Shown here in pieces: positions 15,562 to 22,938 of a stretch of 26,609 nucleotides of DNA; position 1 is the stretch's first letter; every line of letters begins with the position of its first letter. This DNA is from CBFIHN01 sp965662575 (lineage in GTDB: Bacteria > Pseudomonadota > Gammaproteobacteria > Francisellales > CACEW01). Both the position numbers and the translations under genes were made by a program. The notes below the pieces were generated by a model. That model saw only the letters and a list, made by a program, of their open reading frames with translations, was not told the DNA's origin and did not search any database. The DNA is taken from the NCBI GenBank assembly GCA_965662575.1, contig CBFIHN010000021.1:1-26609 (forward strand). The letters run 5' to 3'.

Positions 15562-17121
15562 ATGGCATTAGAAGAAATTAAAGTTCCAGACATTGGTGAA
15601 TATAGTGGTGTTGATGTAATTGAAATCAATGTCGCTGTTGGTGATCAAATCAATGAGGAAGATACATTGATTACTCTTGAGACTGATAAAGCAACCATGG
15701 AAATTCCTGCACCTCAATCAGGTGTGATTAAAGAGATTTTGGTCGGTGAAGGCAGCAAAGTCTCTGAAGGCGATTTAATCATTAAACTCGACGCTACAAC
15801 CACCAGCGGCGAGACACAAACCATGAGCCACGACATGGCTGCTAACCCCGAGCCACAGAACACGAATCACGCATCACAAGTTATGGATGTCGCCGTACCT
15901 GACATTGGTGAATATAGTGGTGTGGATATTATCGAAATTAATGTCGCAGTGGGCGATCAGGTTGAAGAAGAGACACCGTTAATCACGTTAGAAACGGATA
16001 AAGCAACCATGGAAGTGCCATCTCCAATGGTTGGTACGGTCAAAGAAATTTTAGTCAAAGAAGGCGGTAAAGTTTCTCAGGGCGATTTAATTGTTAAATT
16101 GGAATTAGCTGCAGTAGCAAAGACACTTCAGCCAACAGCTGAAACACCGGTAGCCAAAACTGCTGATCACCAGCCTGCACCGACAAAACCAGTGCCTGCT
16201 GCAGTCTCTGAGCCACAAAACGCCAATGTGCATGCATCACCGGCAATCCGTCGTATTGCGCGTGAGTTTGGTGTTGATTTGTCAAAGGTCACTGCAACAG
16301 GTCGCAAAGGGCGGATTACTAAAGACGATTTACAGGAATTTGTTAAGCATGCGATGGCTTCCGGTGGTTCAGCTGGTGATACACTGGGGTTACTGGCTGA
16401 TCCTGTTGTTGATTTTGCCAAGTTTGGTGAGGTGGATGTACAGCCTTTACCACGAATCAAAAAAATCAGTGGGGCCAATTTACACCGCAATTGGGTGAAA
16501 ATTCCGCATATTACCTTATTTGAAGATGCTGATATCACCGATCTTGAAGCATTTCGTCAGGCGAAAAAGGTGATTGCTGAAAAGCAAGGAGTGAAATTAA
16601 CCCCAGTGCCCTTTATTGTTAAAGCGGTTGCTAAGGCGCTAAAAGCTTATCCTATTGTTAATAGTGCGTTATCTGCTGATGGCCAAAGTTTAGTGTATAA
16701 AAAATATGTTAACGTGGGGGTTGCGGTTGATACTCCTCATGGTCTGATGGTCCCAGTGATTCGTGATGCCGATAAGAAAGGTATTTATGATATTGCGCGT
16801 GATTTAATTGATTTAAGTCTGAAAGCGCGTGATGGCAAATTGGCGCCTAGTGATATGCAAGGCGGTTGTTTTACAATTTCAAGCCTTGGTGGTATTGGAA
16901 CCACCGCATTTACCCCGATTGTTAATATGCCTGAGGTTGGAATTTTAGGTGTATCAAAAGCGGCAATAAAACCCGTTTATGATGGTTCAAGCTTTGTGCC
17001 AAAATTAATGTTACCATTGTCATTATCATTAGATCATCGTGTGGTTGATGGTGCGGAAGGTGGACGGTTCTTAGCTTTCTTGCGCGATGCGCTGGGTGAC
17101 CTACGTGAACTATTACTCTAG
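15562..17121 (+). CDS. aceF: Pyruvate dehydrogenase E2 (dihydrolipoamide acetyltransferase), two lipoyl domains
   Basis: A 519-residue E2 that passes the acetyl group from E1 to CoA and forms the PDH core. Two lipoyl domains (residues about 3-77 and 107-182) each carry the ETDKATME turn, with the lipoylated lysines at K43 and K147. An Ala/Pro/Thr-rich linker leads to the E3/E1-binding domain (SPAIRRIAREFGVDLSKVTATGRKGRITKDDL, from about residue 222, shown here only as its opening and closing parts) and the catalytic acyltransferase domain with DHRVVDG (H492, D496). The two lipoyl domains are very alike at both protein and DNA level, suggesting recent duplication or gene conversion. AGGA lies about eight bases before the ATG. 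Confidence 0.97.
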   Translation: MALEEIKVPDIGEYSGVDVIEINVAVGDQINEEDTLITLETDKATMEIPAPQSGVIKEILVGEGSKVSEGDLIIKLDATTTSGETQTMSHDMAANPEPQNTNHASQVMDVAVPDIGEYSGVDIIEINVAVGDQVEEETPLITLETDKATMEVPSPMVGTVKEILVKEGGKVSQGDLIVKLELAAVAKTLQPTAETPVAKTADHQPAPTKPVPAAVSEPQNANVHASPAIRRIAREFGVDLSKVTATGRKGRITKDDLQEFVKHAMASGGSAGDTLGLLADPVVDFAKFGEVDVQPLPRIKKISGANLHRNWVKIPHITLFEDADITDLEAFRQAKKVIAEKQGVKLTPVPFIVKAVAKALKAYPIVNSALSADGQSLVYKKYVNVGVAVDTPHGLMVPVIRDADKKGIYDIARDLIDLSLKARDGKLAPSDMQGGCFTISSLGGIGTTAFTPIVNMPEVGILGVSKAAIKPVYDGSSFVPKLMLPLSLSLDHRVVDGAEGGRFLAFLRDALGDLRELLL

Positions 17122-17134
17122 GAGAAAATTTATT

Positions 17135-18049
17135 ATGATCAGGAAAATATTGGGTGCAACCATGTTAGTTGTTACCTGTGGTTTTGCCGTCTCTGCCTGT
17201 GCCAATAGCAATGCTTCTCATGATGCACAGCAACATCAAACGAAGCAGAAGCAACAACAACTGACAAAACCAGAGCACAAACACAAACATGCTGCGCCGG
17301 TTTCAGCTGGTGTCTTGGTCAGTGCAGTGACTAAGGGACAGTTGGAGATTAGTAAAGAATTTACAGTATCCGGTGGCTTGCGAGGTTTGGTGGTCGAACC
17401 AAAACAGGGTGGCCGTGGTATGGTAGTCTTCACTAATAAAAAGGCCAAGTACCTCTTTATTGGTAATTTGATTAATGCGAAAGGGGAAAACCTCACGCAG
17501 ACTTACACGAAAAAATATGTCGATGCGGCAGTGGCTAAAAAAGCGTTTAAGTCCTTGTCTGGCACGACTTGGTTTGCTGAAGGCAGTGATACGGCACCAC
17601 ATAAACTTTATGCCGTTATCGATCCTAACTGTATTTTCTGTCATATGCTATATAAAGAATTTGCGCCATTGATTAAGGCAGGTAAGCTTCAGGTTCGTTG
17701 GGTTGCGGCAGGGTTCTTGAAGCCAGGTAGCAAAGGCAAAGCAGCAAAAATTTTATCAGGTAAAACGGATGCGGATAAAATTAAACTGTTGCATAGTGAT
17801 GAAGTGAACTTCAAGAAAAAATCTGAAGAGGGTGGTGTTCAACCATTAACGTATAGTGCCAACCTGTCAACTGCTGAAAAGGCGGCATTTGCGGATGTTG
17901 AGGCGAATACGAAGTTCTTTATGAATTACTTTCAGGGGACGCCTGTGTTACTTTACAGAGGGCATGATGGGCAACCCCATTTTGTCGGTGGTTATGTTGA
18001 AGGTGATGCTTTGACCGCCTTGTTGAAAAAAGTTGGTAGTCGGTGGTAG
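17135..18049 (+). CDS. DsbC/DsbG-like thiol:disulfide interchange protein, probable lipoprotein
   Basis: A 304-residue exported thioredoxin-fold protein. The active site is CIFC (C166, C169) in VIDPNCIFCHMLYKEF, and the cis-proline region is QGTPVLLY followed by GGYVEGD. An N-terminal dimerisation-like domain containing KGQLEISKEFTVSGGLRGLVVE is like that of DsbG, so periplasmic disulfide isomerisation or cysteine protection is likely. The start ATG at 17135 has AGGAG (17120-17124) ten bases upstream, overlapping the aceF stop. The signal ends FAVSAC at C22, a plausible lipobox, so it may be lipid-anchored, unlike soluble DsbC/DsbG. A short Gln/Lys/His-rich spacer follows. It lies 13 bases after aceF, probably co-transcribed, though functionally unrelated to PDH. 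Confidence 0.88.
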   Translation: MIRKILGATMLVVTCGFAVSACANSNASHDAQQHQTKQKQQQLTKPEHKHKHAAPVSAGVLVSAVTKGQLEISKEFTVSGGLRGLVVEPKQGGRGMVVFTNKKAKYLFIGNLINAKGENLTQTYTKKYVDAAVAKKAFKSLSGTTWFAEGSDTAPHKLYAVIDPNCIFCHMLYKEFAPLIKAGKLQVRWVAAGFLKPGSKGKAAKILSGKTDADKIKLLHSDEVNFKKKSEEGGVQPLTYSANLSTAEKAAFADVEANTKFFMNYFQGTPVLLYRGHDGQPHFVGGYVEGDALTALLKKVGSRW

Positions 18050-18136
18050 GGTAGCACTGAAGTTAACGATGAGTTAATGCCAATAATGGCGCGGTGTCTA
18101 AAAACTATTCATACTCCGCGTCATGTTATCGCCGCG

Positions 18137-18160
18137 CAGGGCAAGAAGCCTGTCTTTTTA
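18137..18160 (+). terminator. Weak Rho-independent terminator after the Dsb-like gene
   Basis: CAGGGC, loop AAGAA, GCCTG (one bulged base) is followed by TCTTTTTA. The stem is short, but position and T-run fit a terminator for the deoD/aceEF/dsb unit. The rest of the 236-base convergent gap shows nothing I can name. Confidence 0.4.
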
Positions 18161-18285
18161 GATTGGTACTTGGTTGTGTATGGCGATCTAGCTCCAAGCT
18201 CTAGTCCCGCGAGGACGATGTCTCAACAGGGAAAAGTTTAAAGTCACCGACCTAATCAGAAAATTCATGGGTAACGATATGGTTG

Positions 18286-18840
18286 TCAGTCTACGACCTT
18301 TTTATTTTGCCATAAAACTTCACCCTCACCATGGCGTCGTGCTAAATGCCGTGCAATGACAAACAGTAAATCAGATAAGCGGTTGAGATATCGCAGTAAG
18401 TCCTCACTGAGCTTTTCATCTTGATCGAGTGAAACCAAGGTGCGTTCTGCACGACGACAAATACTTCGCGCCAGATGGCAATATGCAGCATCTTTGCTGC
18501 CGCCAGGTAAGATAAATTCTTTCAATCGGGGAAGTGCCTGATTGATTTGATCTAATGATTGTTCTACAAAGCGACTATGTTCAGCCTTTATCGTATGGTA
18601 GTCTGGTAGACAGAGTTCAGCACCACAGTCAAAGAGATGGTGTTGAATGGTACTCAATAAGTCGGTTATTAAAGAATCATCTGTTTCACTGATTACTAAA
18701 CCCATGACACTATTGAGTTCATCGATATCACCGATAGCTGCAATGCGTAAAGCACTTTTACTAATGCGGGAGCCATCACCAAGACCAGTAGTGCCATCAT
18801 CACCAGTCTTGGTATAGATTTTTGACAGTCGATGCCCCAT
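18286..18840 (-). CDS. PduO-type cob(I)alamin adenosyltransferase
   Basis: A 184-residue corrinoid adenosyltransferase of the PduO family, which transfers adenosyl from ATP to cob(I)alamin to make coenzyme B12. The N-terminal ATP-binding motif is SKIYTKTGDDGTTGLGDG, followed by IGDIDELNSVMG and the C-terminal active-site block SICRRAERTLVSL and YLNRLSDLLFVIAR. Its presence implies B12-dependent enzymes elsewhere in the genome. The ATG at 18840 shares its A with the ppiB stop (TAATG), so it is translationally coupled to the cyclophilin gene; a start nine codons upstream lies inside ppiB and is less likely. No cobalamin riboswitch is visible upstream. Confidence 0.93.
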   Translation of the reverse strand: MGHRLSKIYTKTGDDGTTGLGDGSRISKSALRIAAIGDIDELNSVMGLVISETDDSLITDLLSTIQHHLFDCGAELCLPDYHTIKAEHSRFVEQSLDQINQALPRLKEFILPGGSKDAAYCHLARSICRRAERTLVSLDQDEKLSEDLLRYLNRLSDLLFVIARHLARRHGEGEVLWQNKKVVD

Positions 18841-19349
18841 TAGACTTTTTCTAACGTATTGTTCCAAGCCTCAACCTGTGCTGCTTGCGTATTTAAAAAA
18901 GTATCAATATCCCCGGTTAAACTAATACTGTCAATGGTATCGCCTTGGTCAATGCTATCGACAATATCTAGGTCTTTTTGGCTCAAGACTTCGCCAAATA
19001 CCGTATGTGCGCCATCTAGGTGTGGGCAAGGGACATGCGTAATAAAAAATTGGCTACCATTTGTGCCAGGGCCAGCATTGGCCATTGATAATTTACCTGC
19101 TGCATTATGGCGTAACTCCGTTGTAAATTCATCTTCAAAGCGGTAGCCTGGCCCGCCGGTGCCCGTGCCTAGAGGGCAGCCACCCTGAATCATAAAGTTT
19201 TTAATCACACGATGAAAATTCAAACCATCGTAAAAACCTCTCTGTGCCAAATTGACAAAATTAGCGACAGTGATAGGAGTTTGTTCGGCAAAAAGTTTGA
19301 GTTGAATGTCGCCTTTGTTGGTTTTTATCGTGGCATTAATCTGAGTCAT
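18840..19349 (-). CDS. ppiB: Peptidyl-prolyl cis-trans isomerase, cyclophilin type
   Basis: A 169-residue single-domain cyclophilin with no signal peptide, hence a cytoplasmic PpiB-type prolyl isomerase. Motifs: FVNLAQRGFYDGLNFHRVI, MIQGGCPLGTGTGGPGY, the active-site region SMANAGPGTNGSQFFIT and LDGAHTVFGEV, with catalytic Arg in FHRV. The ATG at 19349 overlaps the stop of the PAP2 gene as ATGA. The same frame is open 14 codons further upstream inside PAP2, without family similarity. It is the middle gene of a tightly coupled PAP2-ppiB-adenosyltransferase unit, an unrelated set functionally. Confidence 0.95.
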   Translation of the reverse strand: MTQINATIKTNKGDIQLKLFAEQTPITVANFVNLAQRGFYDGLNFHRVIKNFMIQGGCPLGTGTGGPGYRFEDEFTTELRHNAAGKLSMANAGPGTNGSQFFITHVPCPHLDGAHTVFGEVLSQKDLDIVDSIDQGDTIDSISLTGDIDTFLNTQAAQVEAWNNTLEKV

Positions 19350-19975
19350 GCTGAGGTTTCCTTCGTTGTGTAAAAAAAATGTCGCACCCATAGGCAGGAT
19401 AAGTTGCCTAAGGTTGCACCAAAAATAAGATCACTTGGATAATGAGCGCCGGCAAGCACGCGACTAATGGCAATCAGTGTCGCCAGACAAATAGCAATCA
19501 GCCAAACTATGCGGTGTTTAAAAATCATCGCTAATGAGATAAACCCGGCAAAGGCCGCCGTTGTATGACCGGATGGGGTTGAGTTAAATGCAGGGTTATT
19601 TGATAGCCAATGAAAGCCATAGAGCCCCTGTTGAAAATATATTTCAGGCCGGTAACGCGCAAGGCCAAATTTAAACAGAGTAGCAATTGCTAGGGCAATA
19701 ACCACACTAGCTGCAAATAGTAACCAGGGTCTGGCGTTTCTTTTTTCACCAAATATCCAGATAAGTGTGGCAATAACACCACTGAGTAAGGCAAGTTCTG
19801 CCCAGTGCTTGGTTTTAAAGAGATGGCCTATGCTAATTGATAAGTTTGCCAAGCTGCTGCCAGCTAACGTATGACAAAATTTAGCCGTGGGTAAATCAAT
19901 CCAGGTGTAGCAAATACAATAAACAATGATCGCGGTCATGATTATCCAAAGCGTCCTGTTCGGTAAAGCGGTCAT
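19346..19975 (-). CDS. PAP2-family membrane phosphatase
   Basis: A 209-residue inner-membrane protein with about six hydrophobic helices and all three PAP2 catalytic motifs: KFGLARYRP, PSGHTT and SRVLAGAHYPSD. The catalytic His residues are in PSGH and in AGAHYPSD. Family members dephosphorylate lipid phosphates on the periplasmic face, such as phosphatidylglycerol phosphate, undecaprenyl diphosphate or lipid A phosphates (PgpB, BacA-like, LpxE/LpxF); which one cannot be told here. It overlaps ppiB by four bases and follows cpoB after 58 bases, so it may be on the tolB-pal-cpoB transcript. Confidence 0.9.
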   Translation of the reverse strand: MTALPNRTLWIIMTAIIVYCICYTWIDLPTAKFCHTLAGSSLANLSISIGHLFKTKHWAELALLSGVIATLIWIFGEKRNARPWLLFAASVVIALAIATLFKFGLARYRPEIYFQQGLYGFHWLSNNPAFNSTPSGHTTAAFAGFISLAMIFKHRIVWLIAICLATLIAISRVLAGAHYPSDLIFGATLGNLSCLWVRHFFYTTKETSA

Positions 19976-20033
19976 AAAACTGGAATCCTGTGGTGGTTGA
20001 TGTTTCTGTAGAAAAAGAATGGCGAAAGATAGA

Positions 20034-20822
20034 TTACATGGCTTTCAGTTGTTGTGCAGCACTTTGCGCCGCAGCAGATGTTTTATACTGCGTAACAATT
20101 TTTTGAAATAATTGTTTTGCATGTGCCATATCACCATTAGTTAAGAAAATCATCGCTAGGCGTAGCATTGCATCCGGTGTCTTGTCATTATGTTGATGGG
20201 CAATGACTTTTCTAAATTGTTGTGAGGCAAGGTCTGATTGACCTTTGGCTAAATAGAGTAAACCGAGCCAGTAGTGACTGTCGGTGACCAGTGTGCTTTT
20301 AGGGTATTGCTTGATAAAAGCTTGGAATTGACTCATGGCATCATTGTATTGACGATTAGCCATTTGTGTATAAGCCTGTTGATATGCAGTTTGCTCTGAT
20401 TTGCTGGCAACGTTTTTTTTTGGTGATTTTTTGTTGTTAATAACACTGTGGCTTGGGCTAGCGACACGCTGTTGTGCCTCTAATTGAACGGCGCGTTCTT
20501 CGAGAAACGGCAGAATACGTTGGTTTTCCTGTAATTTTTGGATTTCATGGTCTACCGCTTCAAGCTGGCCACGGATTTTATCAATCGCTTGTTGCAAGGC
20601 ATCAATTTTTGAGCCTAGCTGGCTATCATAGGCTTGTTGGTTTTCTAATGTTTGTACGCGCTGATTTAAACTAAGGTGTGGCCTGGTCGTTGTATTTAAA
20701 GTTTGTGTGGCATGCTGTGCTAAGCTATTTTGGTTATTTGCAATGACTGGTGCAGCTGCATTAGCAACCAGTATATAGGCTAAGCCAAGTAGTATGGAGA
20801 TGATGGTCAACAGGTGTTTCAT
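20034..20822 (-). CDS. cpoB: Cell division coordinator CpoB (YbgF)
   Basis: A 262-residue periplasmic protein. Signal peptide at residues 1-22 (MKHLLTIISILLGLAYILVANA), then a coiled-coil trimerisation segment (about 50-110: LDALQQAIDKIRGQLEAV-like heptads), a Ser/Lys linker, and three TPR repeats (about 145-262) beginning AYQQAYTQMANRQYNDAMSQF. This is the standard CpoB layout. CpoB binds TolA and links outer-membrane constriction by Tol-Pal to septal peptidoglycan synthesis. It lies directly downstream of pal (three bases), the conserved order, so it is co-transcribed with it. No truncation. Confidence 0.93.
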   Translation of the reverse strand: MKHLLTIISILLGLAYILVANAAAPVIANNQNSLAQHATQTLNTTTRPHLSLNQRVQTLENQQAYDSQLGSKIDALQQAIDKIRGQLEAVDHEIQKLQENQRILPFLEERAVQLEAQQRVASPSHSVINNKKSPKKNVASKSEQTAYQQAYTQMANRQYNDAMSQFQAFIKQYPKSTLVTDSHYWLGLLYLAKGQSDLASQQFRKVIAHQHNDKTPDAMLRLAMIFLTNGDMAHAKQLFQKIVTQYKTSAAAQSAAQQLKAM

Positions 20823-20825
20823 AGT

Positions 20826-21422
20826 TTATTTCTCACAAGTCGCGTGATATTCAATCTGCACGCGGCGATCATGGGCATAAGCCTTTGTTTTGTTGCCAGC
20901 AAAAGCACTAAGGCTCGCTGGGCGACTTTCACCAAAGCTGACTGTGCACATTTGTTGTGGGTTAACACCTTGGCTTTTCAGATAGTTATAAACCGAGGTG
21001 GCACGCTTTTGACCAAGATGTAGGTTATAAGACTCACTACCTTGAGGGTCTGTGTAGCCTGCTAAAACAATTTGTGCTGTTGGGTGTTGAATCAAATAAT
21101 TGGCCAGGTGGTTGGCAGTCATTTGTCCTTGCTTAGCCAATGGGCTTGTGCCGGAGAGTTGGTAGCGATCAAAACCAAAAAAGATCATGTCCTTACTAGG
21201 TTTTTGACCGTTATGTTGTGTTTGGCTAGACACCATGGCACCAGAAAATTGAGAAGGTGCACCAATAGCGTGTGTTGTTGCGCCTTTTGGTTGACTCATA
21301 TCTGCACGTGTCTGGTCTGATGGGTTGCTATCATTGTCTTCATGAAAGGCAGGTGCGCTGGCACAGCCAGCTAAAATGGTGCTCACAGAGATTAAGCTAA
21401 AGTGGAGTAGTTTTTTCATCAT
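20826..21422 (-). CDS. pal: Peptidoglycan-associated lipoprotein Pal
   Basis: A 198-residue outer-membrane lipoprotein. MMKKLLHFSLISVSTILAGC gives a clear lipobox (LAGC), with Cys as the lipid-modified residue. After a disordered linker rich in Ser/Asp/Thr comes the OmpA-like domain: IFFGFDRYQLSG, VLAGYTDPQGSESYNLHLGQKRA with the conserved Asp and Arg that bind diaminopimelate, and FGESRP near the end. It anchors the outer membrane to peptidoglycan and binds TolB. I begin at the first of two adjacent ATGs (21422, 21419), preceded by AAGG; a longer frame upstream has no family similarity. tolB ends 122 bases upstream, longer than usual. Confidence 0.95.
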   Translation of the reverse strand: MMKKLLHFSLISVSTILAGCASAPAFHEDNDSNPSDQTRADMSQPKGATTHAIGAPSQFSGAMVSSQTQHNGQKPSKDMIFFGFDRYQLSGTSPLAKQGQMTANHLANYLIQHPTAQIVLAGYTDPQGSESYNLHLGQKRATSVYNYLKSQGVNPQQMCTVSFGESRPASLSAFAGNKTKAYAHDRRVQIEYHATCEK

Positions 21423-21477
21423 GAAACCTTTTCTATTTTTGGTGGTGTATCTCATTAATTGCATAGATCCGCCTGTT

Positions 21478-21512
21478 GTCATTCCCGTGAAGGCAGAAAT
21501 GGCCTTTCATGA
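21478..21512. repeat. Degenerate REP-like sequence between tolB and pal
   Basis: GTCATTCCCGTG (21478-21489) matches the copy at 15464-15475. Here it runs into GAAGGCAGAAATGGCCTTTC, a short imperfect hairpin. It sits in the tolB-pal gap and has no T-run. Probably a decayed palindromic repeat. Confidence 0.4.
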
Positions 21513-21544
21513 AATATCAATCAACTCAGCACAGATCCTATTCT

Positions 21545-22813
21545 TTAATCAAGGTACGGTGACCAGGCAGGTGATTGCACTGATCCAGAGCTTGAGGGGA
21601 GTATTAGGTGGATTTTGCCATTAATTGAAGCTTCTGCCAAGCGGCCATGCGCCTGATCATAGTTAGCGTAGATAACCATCCGGCTATTTGGTGAAATAGA
21701 AGGTGATTTATCTAAAGTGCCAGTTGTAATAGTTTGGGTCAATTGCGTATCCAGATGATACACCGCCAATTGGATTGGTGCACCCGGTGAGGCAATGTGC
21801 ATAAAGACAATATCTTTGCCGTTGGGTGTGTAGACCGGGTCATAGTTCTGTGTCCCATCAAAGGTCAGACGCTTTATTTTTTTAGTCTTTAAGTTTAATT
21901 GATAAATTTGTGCTGAGCCACCGCGATTTGAAGTGAAAACAATATGTTTGCCATCAGGTGAAAAGCTTGGAGAGGTGTTGGTTGCTAAGTGTGTGACTTG
22001 GGTCAATTTTTTGCTTTTGATATTCATCAGATAAATATTGGTGTTGGCACTATTCGCATGGGATAACGCCATGGCAAGTATCTTGCCATTAGGGGCGTAG
22101 CTAGGAGAGCTGACAATGCCACTAAAGCTCGATAGTTTCTGTTGTTGGACTTTTCCTGTCGATAAGGTAATGACTGAAATATGCATACGATTATGTTGAT
22201 AGCTGACATAAGCGATTTGTTTGCCATCTGGTGACCAAGCTGGCGACATAATCGGCGTATGATATTGTGAGATTAAAGTCCGTGGATTAGCACCATCTGC
22301 ATCGGCAATGACTAGTTGGTAGCGAACGCCTTGTGTTGTTTTGTTCGTGGTGACATAGGCAATACGAGTTGAGAAATAACCACGAACGCCCGTAATCTCT
22401 TGGTAAATCTGGTCACTAATATGGTGGGCCAATGCGCGTCGTTGTGCCTGTGGAATTTGGTCAAATTTAACTGCTAGCAGAGTGGCTTGGTTGATTGGGC
22501 TAAGCAGTTGAAATGATATGCTGTCATTGATGCCATGTTTTTTCTCTGAGCCGGTGAGAACATATTCTGCACCACTCGCTTTCCATCGTGTCCAGTTGGT
22601 TTTTTTTGTGCCAGATTCATCAATTATTTGAAATTGACCGCTGGTTTTTAGGTCATGACTGATAATCTTGGTTATCGCATTATCTGTGCTGCCTGCAAAT
22701 GTACTGATGCCAATTGGATAAGGTTTATCAACGCCATTGACGATGTGGATGGTAAGACTGGCATAGCTGGTAATACAGCTTAAGAGTGATATCAAAATGG
22801 CAGGTAGGCGCAT
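21545..22813 (-). CDS. tolB: Tol-Pal system protein TolB
   Basis: A 422-residue periplasmic protein. Signal peptide at residues 1-19 (MRLPAILISLLSCITSYA), then the alpha/beta N-terminal domain that binds TolA (IGISTFAGSTDNAITKIISHDLKTSGQF) and a six-bladed beta-propeller with repeated SPSYAPNGK, SPSFSPDGKHIVF, DPVYTPNGKDIVF and SPAWSPYLD units. The propeller binds Pal. It has its own promoter 35 bases upstream but no clear Shine-Dalgarno. tolQ, tolR and tolA, which usually precede tolB, are not here: carA is the upstream neighbour, so the cluster is split. Confidence 0.95.
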   Translation of the reverse strand: MRLPAILISLLSCITSYASLTIHIVNGVDKPYPIGISTFAGSTDNAITKIISHDLKTSGQFQIIDESGTKKTNWTRWKASGAEYVLTGSEKKHGINDSISFQLLSPINQATLLAVKFDQIPQAQRRALAHHISDQIYQEITGVRGYFSTRIAYVTTNKTTQGVRYQLVIADADGANPRTLISQYHTPIMSPAWSPDGKQIAYVSYQHNRMHISVITLSTGKVQQQKLSSFSGIVSSPSYAPNGKILAMALSHANSANTNIYLMNIKSKKLTQVTHLATNTSPSFSPDGKHIVFTSNRGGSAQIYQLNLKTKKIKRLTFDGTQNYDPVYTPNGKDIVFMHIASPGAPIQLAVYHLDTQLTQTITTGTLDKSPSISPNSRMVIYANYDQAHGRLAEASINGKIHLILPSSSGSVQSPAWSPYLD

Positions 22814-22842
22814 AATTTATTTTGCTATTATTGGGTTGCCAT

Positions 22843-22871
22843 ACTTTATCAGGAGTTACGCGGTTTGTTAA
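22843..22871 (-). promoter_or_regulatory. Promoter of tolB-pal-cpoB
   Basis: On the minus strand TTAACA (22871-22866), a 17-base spacer and TAAAGT (22848-22843) lie 30 bases before the tolB ATG; TG one base upstream of the -10 gives an extended -10 (TGATAAAGT). Confidence 0.5.
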
Positions 22872-22938
22872 TCATTCAAGGGTATAACGATAAGTTGATC
22901 CATTCAGCCAATGAGAAAGACTGCCTCAAAGTTCTGAC

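Noticed and set aside
18840..19000. Cobalamin riboswitch ahead of the adenosyltransferase gene
   Set aside because: The gene is coupled directly to ppiB, leaving no leader, and no B12-box-like sequence is visible upstream of the PAP2 gene.
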